From NCBI GenBank assembly GCA_023391635.1, contig JAEWAQ010000076.1, forward strand, positions 124,001-188,000: a DNA stretch of 64,000 bases. The letters run 5' to 3'. Position numbers and translations under genes: made by a program. Origin of the DNA: Bacillota bacterium. GTDB lineage: Bacteria > Bacillota > Bacilli > Paenibacillales > Paenibacillaceae. Shown piece after piece: positions 7,496-15,615 of the stretch; within the stretch, counting starts at the first letter, position 1, and every line of letters begins with the position of its first letter. The notes beneath the pieces are model-generated. The model was given only the letters and a program-made list of their open reading frames with translations. It searched no databases and had not been told where the DNA came from.

Positions 7496-7597
7496 ATGTC
7501 GGTCCGTATGCGGAACGATGGCATTGACAGTTGTAGAATGGTACAATATTTCACAGTATACGCGGTAGACAAGGCTCCGAAAATGGAGCTGCATTAG
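7496..7597 (+). CDS. possible 33-residue leader peptide upstream of tkt
   Basis: ATG at 7496 follows AAAGGAGG with good spacing, and the frame runs 33 codons to TAG, 31 bases before tkt. The peptide (MSVRMRNDGIDSCRMVQYFT ...) has no motif I recognise. TTGACA at 7524 and TACAAT at 7542 lie inside it, so the segment could instead be tkt promoter DNA. The strong ribosome site is the only positive evidence. Confidence 0.3.
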   Translation: MSVRMRNDGIDSCRMVQYFTVYAVDKAPKMELH

Positions 7598-7628
7598 CAG
7601 AGATCTTCATTGGGAGGAATAAGAAAGT

Positions 7629-9641
7629 ATGACTGTGAACACCGATATCGACCGACTGTCCGTCACCACCATTCGCACGCTGGCGATCGACGCCATCGAG
7701 AAAGCCAAGTCGGGCCATCCAGGCATGCCGATGGGCGCCGCGCCGATGGGCTACCAGCTGTTTGCGAAGACGATGAAGCACGATCCGACGAATCCGCAAT
7801 GGATCGACCGCGACCGGTTCGTCCTGTCCGCGGGACACGGCTCCATGCTGCTGTATGCGCTGCTGCATCTGAGCGGTTACGACCTGCCGCTTGACGAGCT
7901 AAAGAATTTCCGCCAATGGGGCTCGCTCACGCCGGGTCATCCGGAATTCGGCCATACGGCCGGCGTTGACGCCACGACCGGGCCGCTCGGCCAAGGGATA
8001 GGAATGGCGGTCGGCATGGCGATGGCGGAGGCGCAGTTGTCCGCTACATACAATAAAGACGGCTTTGACCTGATCAACCACTTCACTTACGCGATCTGCG
8101 GCGACGGCGACCTGATGGAGGGGATCTCCTCGGAAGCGGCATCGCTGGCGGGCCATCTGAAGCTTGGCAAATTGATCATGCTCTACGATTCGAACGATAT
8201 ATCGCTGGACGGCGAGCTGAACCTGAGCTTCTCCGAGAACGTCGCGACGCGATTCGAAGGCTACAACTGGCAAGTGCTGCGCGTCGAAGACGGCAACGAC
8301 CTGGGCGCGCTTGCGAAGGCGATCGCCGAGGCGCAGGCCGAGACCGGCAAGCCGACGCTGATCGAAGTCAAGACGGTCATCGGCTACGGCTCGCCGAACA
8401 AAGGCGGCAAGGGCGGCCATGCCGGCCCGCACGGTTCGCCGCTCGGCGTCGATGAAGCGAAGCTAACCAAGGAATTTTACGGCTGGGATTGGCCGGACTT
8501 CCACGTGCCGGACGAAGTGCGCGCCCACTTCGCCGAAGTGAAGCAGCGCGGCGAGCAAGCCCGTGCGCAGTGGGAAGCGTTGTTCGCGAAGTACAAGAGC
8601 GCGCATCCGGAGCTGGCCGAGCAGTTCGAGCTGGCGCTGGCCCGCAAGCTGCCGCAAGGCTGGGACGCGGACTTGCCGAAATATTCGCCGGAAGACAAGG
8701 CATTGTCCACGCGCGTCGCGTCGGGCAATGCGATCAATGGCTTGGCCAAGAACGTCCCTTATCTCGTCGGCGGCTCCGCCGACCTGGAAAGCTCGACGAT
8801 GACGCATATGAAGGGCTTGACGCGCTTCACGCCCGACAGCTATGACGGGCGCAACATCTACTTCGGCGTCCGCGAGTTCGGCATGGCCGCGGCGATGAAC
8901 GGCATCTCGCTGCATGGCGGTCTGCGCGTATACGGCGGCACATTCTTCGTCTTCACCGACTATTTGCGCCCGGCGGTTCGTCTCGCTTCGATCATGCATC
9001 AGCCGGTCGTCTATGTGCTGACGCATGACTCGATCGCGGTCGGCGAAGACGGCCCGACGCACGAGCCGATCGAGCAACTGGCCTCGATCCGCGTCATCCC
9101 GGGCCTCACGGTCATCCGTCCGGCCGACGGCAATGAGACTTCTGCGGCTTGGGCGTATGCGCTGCAGAACACGGCGAACCCGGTGGCGCTCGTGTTGACG
9201 CGCCAGAACTTGCCGATTCTCGCCAGCACGGCAGAGCATGCGGCCGAAGGCATCGCCAAGGGCGCCTATGTGCTGTCGGAAGCGGCGAACGGCGCGCCGC
9301 AGGGCATCTTGATCGCGACCGGCTCCGAAGTACAGCTCGCTGTTGCATCGCAGAAGGCGCTGGCGGAGCAAGGCATCCACGTACGCGTAGTCAGCATGCC
9401 GAGCTGGGATCTGTTCGACCAGCAGCCGCAAAGCTATCGCGACGAGGTGCTGCCGAAGTCGATCAAAGCCCGTCTGGCGATCGAGATGGCTTCGCCGTTC
9501 GGCTGGGAGCGTTATGTCGGCGATTCGGGCGCTGTGCTCGGTATCTCGACGTTCGGCGCATCTGCGCCGGGCGATCGCGTGATCAAGGAGTACGGCTTTA
9601 CGCCGGACAACGTGGTTGCGCAGTTCCGCAAGCTGATCTGA
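7629..9641 (+). CDS. tkt: transketolase
   Basis: A protein of 670 residues, the usual length. It is a thiamine-diphosphate enzyme exchanging two-carbon units in the pentose phosphate pathway. Visible markers: KAKSGHPGMPMGAAPMGY near the N-terminus, ThDP-binding GDGDLMEGISSEAASLAGH, SAGHGSMLLY, FTPDSYDGRNIYFGVREFGM (catalytic Glu), and DSIAVGEDGPTHEPIEQL of the pyrimidine domain. GGAGGAATAAGAAAGT precedes the ATG. It is followed by a strong terminator and sits near the PilZ-fused dehydrogenase and pgi, so central sugar-phosphate genes cluster here. Confidence 0.97.
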   Translation: MTVNTDIDRLSVTTIRTLAIDAIEKAKSGHPGMPMGAAPMGYQLFAKTMKHDPTNPQWIDRDRFVLSAGHGSMLLYALLHLSGYDLPLDELKNFRQWGSLTPGHPEFGHTAGVDATTGPLGQGIGMAVGMAMAEAQLSATYNKDGFDLINHFTYAICGDGDLMEGISSEAASLAGHLKLGKLIMLYDSNDISLDGELNLSFSENVATRFEGYNWQVLRVEDGNDLGALAKAIAEAQAETGKPTLIEVKTVIGYGSPNKGGKGGHAGPHGSPLGVDEAKLTKEFYGWDWPDFHVPDEVRAHFAEVKQRGEQARAQWEALFAKYKSAHPELAEQFELALARKLPQGWDADLPKYSPEDKALSTRVASGNAINGLAKNVPYLVGGSADLESSTMTHMKGLTRFTPDSYDGRNIYFGVREFGMAAAMNGISLHGGLRVYGGTFFVFTDYLRPAVRLASIMHQPVVYVLTHDSIAVGEDGPTHEPIEQLASIRVIPGLTVIRPADGNETSAAWAYALQNTANPVALVLTRQNLPILASTAEHAAEGIAKGAYVLSEAANGAPQGILIATGSEVQLAVASQKALAEQGIHVRVVSMPSWDLFDQQPQSYRDEVLPKSIKARLAIEMASPFGWERYVGDSGAVLGISTFGASAPGDRVIKEYGFTPDNVVAQFRKLI

Positions 9642-9661
9642 CGTCCTCAGTTATTAAACGG

Positions 9662-9694
9662 CAGGCCTCTCATATTTACGAGGGGCCTGTTTTT
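9662..9694 (+). terminator. intrinsic terminator of tkt
   Basis: CAGGCC (9662-9667) pairs with GGCCTG (9684-9689), extended inward by CTC/GAG, followed by TTTTT (9690-9694). It starts 21 bases after the tkt stop. Confidence 0.85.
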
Positions 9695-9725
9695 AATGTG
9701 CTGTACGGCGGTCGGCTGGGGCCAG

Positions 9726-9804
9726 CGGTGGGAAATGGTGCGGAGGGCAACATAACGACGTTCGGATGGGGCGAGAGGCGGGAAATGGTGCAGAGGGCAA
9801 CATA
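9726..9804. repeat. two-copy ~50-bp tandem repeat between tkt and the dehydrogenase-PilZ gene
   Basis: GGGAAATGGTGC then GGAGGGCAACATA at 9730 recurs at 9780 as GGGAAATGGTGC then AGAGGGCAACATA. The period is 50 bp. It lies between the tkt terminator and the convergent gene end at 9903, so it is probably non-coding. Confidence 0.7.
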
Positions 9805-9902
9805 TCAGCGGAACTGCGGGACGGGAGTTTGCACACCCGCCCCCCAGTTTCACTAAGGTTCCGTTTCAGTCGCCTTGATACCTTTGTCATCCCGCCGCTC
9901 AA

Positions 9903-11213
9903 TTACGCATCCAGGCGGGCGTCGACAAACTCCTTCAATTGAATCTTTTGATACAACGGCAATCCCGACAACAAGCAGCCGTAGTGGAATTGGCCCATTT
10001 TCTTCTCAATGCGGATGATGCGGCCCGTCATGGGCGGCAATTCGGCTTCCGGCGGCATATGGATGACGACGAACATATCCGGCTCGAGCGGATATTCGGA
10101 TGCGATCTGGAGCCCGTCTTCCGACACGTCGTTCAGGGTGCCCTGGACCGATTGGCCGGAGAACGCGCCTTCCTGCAGCCACTGATAGAGCGATACCATG
10201 ACCGGAATGTTCAGCGGTACGCGTGCGGTTTTGCGCCTGTTCGTTTCGACGTTGGGAGCAGCAACAGCAGATTCAGCGCCGGTCGGCGCCGCGCCGGCTG
10301 TCGCTGCCGCAGTTTCAGGCTTCTTCGTATCCGTAATCTGGCGGCCGATCCATTCTTCATAGACTTGTGCGAGCGCACAAAGGTCCGATTCTCCGTATCC
10401 GGAAGCTTGGCCGACTTGAAACAGCGATTTGGCGGCCGCCAGCATCGGCGTGCTGACGCCGAGCCCGTCCGACATTGCCGCGGACAGCTTTAGATCTTTC
10501 AACATGAGTGCAAGCGCGAATTGCACGCTGAAGTCGTGGTCGATGATTTTACGGCCTTTCAGTTCAGCCTGCTTGCTGGATGCGCCGCCCGAAAGCACGA
10601 TGCGCAAAAACGAAGAGGCGTCGATGCCGCCCTTGGTCGCGATCGCCATGCCTTCGATCAAGCCTGCAGCGTTAATGCCGACAATCGTGTTATGCGCAAG
10701 TTTGGCCGTTGAACCGCTGCCGCTGGGTCCGGTGTGGATGATTTCCCGGCCCATGGCCAGCAGGACGTCCCGCTGCTCTTCCACGACCTGCTTGTCGCCT
10801 CCCGCCATGAACAGAAGCGAACCATCTTCGGCGGCAGGCTTGCTGCCGGTTACCGGCGCATCGATAAAGTAGCCGAACTTGCTTCCGATGTCCCGGGCTA
10901 GCCGTTGTGAGAGCGCAGGAGACACCGTGCTGCAATCGATGGCGGTCGTCCCGGGCGAAAGTCCGGCGAGCACGCCTTGATCTCCGTAATACACTTCTTC
11001 AGCGGCACGATCGTTGCTGACCATGGTGATGACGACATCGGCGGATCTTGCGGCTTCAGCGGCAGATGCGGCAACATCCGCGCCGATCTGGCCCAATTCG
11101 TCCGCCTTGCCAGGCGTTCTGTTGAACACGGTAACCGAGAATCCTTTGCGCAGCAAGTTGGCCGCCATAGGCGTGCCCATAATGCCAAGTCCGATAAAGC
11201 CGACCGTTTTCAT
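9903..11213 (-). CDS. beta-hydroxyacid dehydrogenase fused to a PilZ c-di-GMP-binding domain
   Basis: A single uninterrupted frame of 436 residues. Residues 1-290 are a complete NAD-binding_2/NAD-binding_11 dehydrogenase of the 3-hydroxyisobutyrate/tartronate-semialdehyde family: FIGLGIMGTPMAANL (Rossmann), DAPVTGSKPAAEDGSL (substrate loop) and GSGSTAKLAHN with catalytic Lys171. An Ala/Thr/Pro linker (about 295-325) follows. Residues ~326-430 form a PilZ domain with both c-di-GMP-contacting motifs: RKTAR (RxxxR, 327-331) and DVSEDG (DxSxxG, 362-367), then GRIIRIEKKMGQFHYGCLL. GGAGGAGACACAGG precedes the ATG. Neighbours are tkt (convergent) and pgi (divergent). Substrate is unknown; direct control of the enzyme by c-di-GMP is an inference from the architecture. 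Confidence 0.9.
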   Translation of the reverse strand: MKTVGFIGLGIMGTPMAANLLRKGFSVTVFNRTPGKADELGQIGADVAASAAEAARSADVVITMVSNDRAAEEVYYGDQGVLAGLSPGTTAIDCSTVSPALSQRLARDIGSKFGYFIDAPVTGSKPAAEDGSLLFMAGGDKQVVEEQRDVLLAMGREIIHTGPSGSGSTAKLAHNTIVGINAAGLIEGMAIATKGGIDASSFLRIVLSGGASSKQAELKGRKIIDHDFSVQFALALMLKDLKLSAAMSDGLGVSTPMLAAAKSLFQVGQASGYGESDLCALAQVYEEWIGRQITDTKKPETAAATAGAAPTGAESAVAAPNVETNRRKTARVPLNIPVMVSLYQWLQEGAFSGQSVQGTLNDVSEDGLQIASEYPLEPDMFVVIHMPPEAELPPMTGRIIRIEKKMGQFHYGCLLSGLPLYQKIQLKEFVDARLDA

Positions 11214-11329
11214 CCTGTGTCTCCTCCGTTACGGCGTGATACCTCCTTTGTACCATAATTCGACTCAAACCGAAATGAATCTTTTGCGAACATCATCACT
11301 CAATCGACAATTATATTGGCAGTCTGAAC

Positions 11330-11358
11330 TTGTGTCGGCAAGCAAATTTGAGTATGCT
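11330..11358 (+). promoter_or_regulatory. candidate promoter of pgi
   Basis: TTGTGT (11330-11335), 17 bases, TATGCT (11353-11358), ending 30 bases before the pgi start. Both hexamers match the sigma-A consensus only partly. The region is divergent with the dehydrogenase-PilZ gene. Confidence 0.4.
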
Positions 11359-11388
11359 AATAGAAATTTGATCGTCTTAAGGGGGATT

Positions 11389-12750
11389 ATGCAAGTGAGC
11401 AAGGGGAAGGGCATTCAATTCGATTATTCCAAAGCGCTGCAATTCGTCGGACAGCACGAGGTGGACTACCTGGCGCCGGCCGTGAAGCTGGCGCACGAGC
11501 AATTACATAACGGGACGGGAGCGGGCTCCGACTATCTGGGCTGGATTAACCTGCCGACCGATTACGACAAGGAAGAATTCGCACGTATTCAGAAGTCGGC
11601 TGCGCAGATTCGCGAAGATTCCGACGCGCTGATCGTTATCGGCATTGGCGGCTCGTATCTGGGCGCCCGCGCCGCGATCGAGATGCTGCAGCATTCGTTC
11701 TACAATACGCTCGACAAGGCGCAGCGCAAATCGCCGCAAATTTTCTTCGCCGGCAACAATATCAGTTCCACCTACGTGACGCATCTGCTGCAAGCACTGG
11801 AAGGCAAGGACTGGTCGATTAACGTCATTTCCAAGTCGGGCACGACGACGGAGCCCGCGATCGCATTCCGGATCTTCCGCGAGGCGCTGGAGAAGAAGTA
11901 CGGCAAGGAAGCCGCTCGGGGGCGCATCTATGCCACGACCGACAAGGCGCGCGGCGCACTGAAGCAGCTCGCGAACGCCGAAGGCTACGAATCGTTCGTC
12001 ATCCCGGACGATGTCGGCGGCCGGTACTCCGTGCTGACGGCCGTCGGCTTGCTGCCGATCGCGGCGGCGGGCATCGATATCGATGCGATGATGCAAGGGG
12101 CGCGCGACGCGCAGCAGCAGTACGACAACCCGAACCTCAGCGAGAATCAGGCGTATCAATACGCTGCCGTGCGCAATGCGCTGTACCGCAAAGGCAAAGG
12201 CGTCGAAATTCTCGTTAACTACGAGCCGGGCCTGCATTTCGTATCGGAGTGGTGGAAGCAGCTGTACGGCGAGAGCGAAGGCAAGGACTTCAAGGGCATC
12301 TATCCGGCTTCGGTCGATTTCTCGACGGACCTGCACTCGATGGGGCAGTTCATTCAGGAAGGCAGTCGGATCATCTTCGAGACGGTGCTGCAAGTCGGAG
12401 AAGTAGCCGATCAGATTACGATCCAGCGCGACGAGGGCGATCTGGACGGTCTGAACTTCCTGGCCGGCAAGACGCTGGACTTCGTCAACAAGAAGGCGTT
12501 CGAAGGCACGCTGCTCGCGCATACCGACGGCCAGGTGCCGAACCTGATCGTGAATTTGCCGGACATGTCGCCGTATACGTTCGGCTATCTGGTCTATTTC
12601 TTCGAGATCGCTTGCGGCGTCAGCGGCTACTTGCTCGGTGTCAATCCGTTCGATCAGCCGGGCGTGGAAGCTTATAAGAAGAACATGTTCGCCCTGCTTG
12701 GCAAGCCGGGCTTCGAGGAAGCGAAGAAGGCGTTGGAAGCGCGTCTGTAA
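11389..12750 (+). CDS. pgi: glucose-6-phosphate isomerase
   Basis: A protein of 453 residues, close to the Bacillus enzyme. It interconverts glucose-6-phosphate and fructose-6-phosphate. Markers: VIGIGGSYLGARAAIEML, SKSGTTTEPAIAFR (phosphate-binding SKS-T loop), GGRYSVLTAVGLLPIA and the C-terminal GVNPFDQPGVEAYKKNMF. Two starts are possible: ATG 11389 or in-frame GTG 11395. The AAGGGGG at 11379-11385 is better spaced for GTG, so the first two residues are uncertain. Longer upstream readings overlap the divergent gene and do not belong to the family. Confidence 0.96.
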   Translation: MQVSKGKGIQFDYSKALQFVGQHEVDYLAPAVKLAHEQLHNGTGAGSDYLGWINLPTDYDKEEFARIQKSAAQIREDSDALIVIGIGGSYLGARAAIEMLQHSFYNTLDKAQRKSPQIFFAGNNISSTYVTHLLQALEGKDWSINVISKSGTTTEPAIAFRIFREALEKKYGKEAARGRIYATTDKARGALKQLANAEGYESFVIPDDVGGRYSVLTAVGLLPIAAAGIDIDAMMQGARDAQQQYDNPNLSENQAYQYAAVRNALYRKGKGVEILVNYEPGLHFVSEWWKQLYGESEGKDFKGIYPASVDFSTDLHSMGQFIQEGSRIIFETVLQVGEVADQITIQRDEGDLDGLNFLAGKTLDFVNKKAFEGTLLAHTDGQVPNLIVNLPDMSPYTFGYLVYFFEIACGVSGYLLGVNPFDQPGVEAYKKNMFALLGKPGFEEAKKALEARL

Positions 12751-12760
12751 AATCGTCCGT

Positions 12761-13042
12761 TCAAGCGGAGTCCGGAGCTGGCGAAGAGGACGGGGCGGTC
12801 AACCGCTCCATCTCGCCGAGAATCCGCATCGCCTCTTCATCCGAGTTGCCGCACATCTCGATCGACGCCTGCAAGCTGACGCAGACGGAAGGCCGTTCCG
12901 GCCGGCCGAACAGCTTGCAGGCGTTGTCTTCTGTCAGCTGAACGCAGCGTACGCCTTCAGGCTTGCCCTGCGGCATGCCGGGAATCGGCGATGAGATGGA
13001 CACGGCAATGCAGCAGGCGGCGCATCCGACGCGGCATTCCAT
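12761..13042 (-). CDS. YkgJ-type cysteine-cluster protein
   Basis: A protein of 93 residues with N-terminal MECRVGCAACC, the CxxxCxxCC motif of the YkgJ/UPF0153 family, thought to bind zinc or an Fe-S cluster. Further cysteines are in RCVQL, ACKLFG and SVCVSL, matching the family pattern. AAGGAGG precedes the ATG. It converges on pgi with only 10 bases between stops and is divergent from yigZ. The biochemical role of the family is unclear. Confidence 0.85.
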   Translation of the reverse strand: MECRVGCAACCIAVSISSPIPGMPQGKPEGVRCVQLTEDNACKLFGRPERPSVCVSLQASIEMCGNSDEEAMRILGEMERLTAPSSSPAPDSA

Positions 13043-13169
13043 GGTGACGTTCCCCTCCTTGTTCGCATGCTGTTTCGCAATCGGCAGGCAGTTTAAGTTG
13101 CATTTTCAGAACGTTCTTATGCTAACATTCATTGTACTACGAGGTTCGACCGGAAGGCGAGGAATCCCT

Positions 13170-13796
13170 GTGCTGGAACGCTATGCGACATTGCGCGAAT
13201 ACGGAAGCGACGAAATCGTCATCAAAAAATCGCGGTTCATCGGCCATGCCACGCCTGTGGAGACGGAAGAAGAAGCGACCCGGTTCATCGAGCAGATCAA
13301 GAAGAAATATTGGGACGCGACGCACAATTGTTCCGCCTATGTCGTCGGCGAGCGCGACCAGTGGCAGAAGGCGTTGGACGACGGAGAGCCGAGCGGCACG
13401 GCGGGCAAGCCGATTCTCGAGGTGATCAAGCACCGCGGGCTGAAAAATGCGGCGGTCGTCGTCACGCGTTATTTCGGCGGCATTATGTTGGGTGCGGGCG
13501 GATTGGTGCGTGCTTACACGGACGGCGCGGTGGCGGGAATCGATGCGGCCGGACCGGTCGTAAAGGTGCTGCATCGGGAGATCGCCGTCGAGATCGATTA
13601 CACCTGGTACGGCAAGCTTGAGAACGTGCTGCGCGATCGCGGCATCCGGACCGGCGACATCGCCTTTACAGACCGGGTTCGCGTCCAATGCTTGCCCGAA
13701 GCCGAACAAGCAGATGCCTTCCTGGCATGGATCACCGATTTCACGCAAGGGCAGGCAGAGCTCGTGGCAGGCGAGGCTATTTATTTGGATCAATGA
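13170..13796 (+). CDS. YigZ/IMPACT family protein (YvyE-like)
   Basis: A protein of 208 residues. The N-terminal UPF0029 domain carries KKSRFIGHATPV, NCSAYVVGE, DDGEPSGTAGKPILEVI and TRYFGGIMLGAGGLVRAY, the signature stretches of YigZ/IMPACT proteins. A C-terminal DUF1949-type ferredoxin-like domain (from about residue 140, IAVEIDYTWYGKLEN) completes the usual two-domain form. The start is GTG 13170, with CGAGGAA upstream; the longer open frame overlaps the divergent YkgJ-like gene. The family is linked to translation or ribosome-associated functions, unproven in bacteria. Confidence 0.92.
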   Translation: MLERYATLREYGSDEIVIKKSRFIGHATPVETEEEATRFIEQIKKKYWDATHNCSAYVVGERDQWQKALDDGEPSGTAGKPILEVIKHRGLKNAAVVVTRYFGGIMLGAGGLVRAYTDGAVAGIDAAGPVVKVLHREIAVEIDYTWYGKLENVLRDRGIRTGDIAFTDRVRVQCLPEAEQADAFLAWITDFTQGQAELVAGEAIYLDQ

Positions 13797-13975
13797 TGAC
13801 ACCGCCCATAAGCGAATTGAATATGTTGTATAAAAAAAGTTAATAAAAACCGCTATTTGCCCCCTCTTTGCAGTTGACGGACAAAGAGACAGTTTGATAA
13901 AGTTATAATACCGACAAAACAAATAGGATTTATAAGAAATTGTGCGGGGATTGGCGCGGGAGGGAAAGGACCAAA

Positions 13976-14791
13976 GTGAGTTCCACGCTGCAAAGCCGCT
14001 GGTGGGGCTGGGGATTTCGCAGCGCCGTCATGCTGTATTTCGTGTTTCTGATCGTGTTGCCTATCCTGGGCGTCTATGGCCAATCATTCTCGTTGGGCTT
14101 GCACGTTTTTATCGAGAACGTGGCCGAACCGCTGGCTTGGAAAGCCGTTACGCTGACGGTCAAGCTGGCGCTGATCGCGACGGCCGTCAACGTGCTGATC
14201 GGCTCGATGGCAGGCTGGGTGCTCGTCCGGTACAAGTTTCCGGGACGCCGGCTGCTGAACAGCATGGTCGATCTGCCGTTCGCGCTGCCGACGGCGGTAG
14301 CCGGCTTGATGATCCTGCTGCTGCTGGGTCCGCAAAGTCCGGTCGGCCAATGGGCGCAGCGGCTGGGAGTATCGATACTGTTCCACCAACCGGCGATCGT
14401 CATCGCCATGGTATTCGTTACTTTCCCGTTCGTCATTCGGGCGGTGCAGCCGCTGCTGGAAGAGATGGACCGATCGGAGGAAGAAGCCGCCTACACGATG
14501 GGTGCGACCCGGGCAAGGACGTTCTTCCGCGTTCTGCTGCCGAATATGCTGCCGGGCGTTATCAGCGGCGCGATGCTGGCGTTCTCCCGGGCGCTTGCCG
14601 AATTCGGCGCCGTCGTGTTGGTTGCGGGGAACATTCCGGGCCGGACGATGATCGCATCAGTGTACATTTTCGGCGAAATCGAGAGCGACAACGTCATCGG
14701 GGCCACGGCGGTCAGCGTCATTTTGCTCACCTTCTCCTTCCTCGTGCTGTGGCTCGTCAACCATTTGCAGGCGAGGAGGAAGGGCGAATGA
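13976..14791 (+). CDS. cysT: sulfate/thiosulfate ABC transporter permease CysT
   Basis: A protein of 271 residues, six-helix binding-protein-dependent permease of the CysT/CysU type. The EAA loop that contacts the ATPase is EEEAAYTMGATRARTFFRVLLP. The GTG at 13976 is chosen: AGGGAAAGGA lies just upstream, and the result begins in a short basic stretch before the first membrane helix. It opens a four-gene operon and overlaps cysW by 4 bases (ATGA). Upstream, CTCTTTG/CAAAGAG form an inverted repeat at about 13864-13889. TATAAT at 13904-13909 lacks a well-placed -35. Confidence 0.93.
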   Translation: MSSTLQSRWWGWGFRSAVMLYFVFLIVLPILGVYGQSFSLGLHVFIENVAEPLAWKAVTLTVKLALIATAVNVLIGSMAGWVLVRYKFPGRRLLNSMVDLPFALPTAVAGLMILLLLGPQSPVGQWAQRLGVSILFHQPAIVIAMVFVTFPFVIRAVQPLLEEMDRSEEEAAYTMGATRARTFFRVLLPNMLPGVISGAMLAFSRALAEFGAVVLVAGNIPGRTMIASVYIFGEIESDNVIGATAVSVILLTFSFLVLWLVNHLQARRKGE

Positions 14792-15585
14792 GAAGGCTAT
14801 GGATCGGGCTGACGTTCGCGGTATTCGCCCTCCTGCTCGGCGCTCCGCTCGTGCGCATCGCGATAGGGGCGTGGGAGGAAGGCTGGAGCGGCTTCGTTCA
14901 CGGGCTCACGAGACCCGAGGCGCTGCACGCGCTCGGATTGACCGGCGTGATCGTCGTGGTCGTCACCGCAGTGAATACGCTGTTCGGAGTAGCGTTGTCC
15001 TTGTACCTGGTGCGGGCAGCTTGGCTAGGCCCCAGATGGCGGAAGCTGCTGAACAGCATCGTCGACCTGCCGTTCGCGGTGTCGCCGGTTATCGGCGGGC
15101 TTATGATCATCCTGCTGCTCGGGCCCGAGACGGTCGTCGGCGGCATGCTCGGCTCGCTCGGCATCCAGATCGTCTATGCGCTGCCGGGCATGATCATTGC
15201 GACGCTGTTCGTCACCTTCCCACTGGTCGTTCGCGAGGTCTTGCCCGTGCTGCAGGAAATCGGAAGCCAGCAGGAAGAAGCGGCGGCCACGCTCGGAGCG
15301 CGCGGCTGGACGATCTTCCGCCGGGTGACGTGGCCATCCATCCGCTGGAGTGTCGTCTATGGCATCGTACTGACAGTCGCCCGCTCGCTTGGAGAATTCG
15401 GCGCCGTACTCGTCGTATCCGGCAACATTATGTTCCGGACACAGACGGCGACGACGCTGGTGTATCAGGACGTGGAAAATTTCAATTTGACGTCAGCCAA
15501 TGCGGTCGCGCTTGCGCTGGCCGCCGGATCGGCCGCGATTCTGCTCATCATGGAATGGGCGAAGGCCAGAGCCGCACATCATTAA
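14788..15585 (+). CDS. cysW: sulfate/thiosulfate ABC transporter permease CysW
   Basis: A protein of 265 residues, the partner permease of CysT. The EAA loop reads QEEAAATLGARGWTIFRRVTWP. It has LPFAVSPVIGGLMIILLLGP, typical of CysW. Its start codon overlaps the cysT stop (ATGA), with GAGGAGGAAGGGCGA as ribosome site, indicating translational coupling. Together CysT and CysW form the membrane channel. Confidence 0.93.
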   Translation: MRRLWIGLTFAVFALLLGAPLVRIAIGAWEEGWSGFVHGLTRPEALHALGLTGVIVVVVTAVNTLFGVALSLYLVRAAWLGPRWRKLLNSIVDLPFAVSPVIGGLMIILLLGPETVVGGMLGSLGIQIVYALPGMIIATLFVTFPLVVREVLPVLQEIGSQQEEAAATLGARGWTIFRRVTWPSIRWSVVYGIVLTVARSLGEFGAVLVVSGNIMFRTQTATTLVYQDVENFNLTSANAVALALAAGSAAILLIMEWAKARAAHH

Positions 15586-15615
15586 CGAGAGTCTCGGAAA
15601 ATGGGGGAATCGGGC

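Noticed and set aside
7524..7550. Sigma-A promoter TTGACA plus TACAAT before tkt
   Set aside because: The spacing is only 12 bases; alternative -10 choices are poor.
13106..13115. Palindrome AGAACGTTCT before yigZ as an SOS operator
   Set aside because: The half-sites GAAC/GTTC touch, without the four-base gap required for a Bacillus LexA site.
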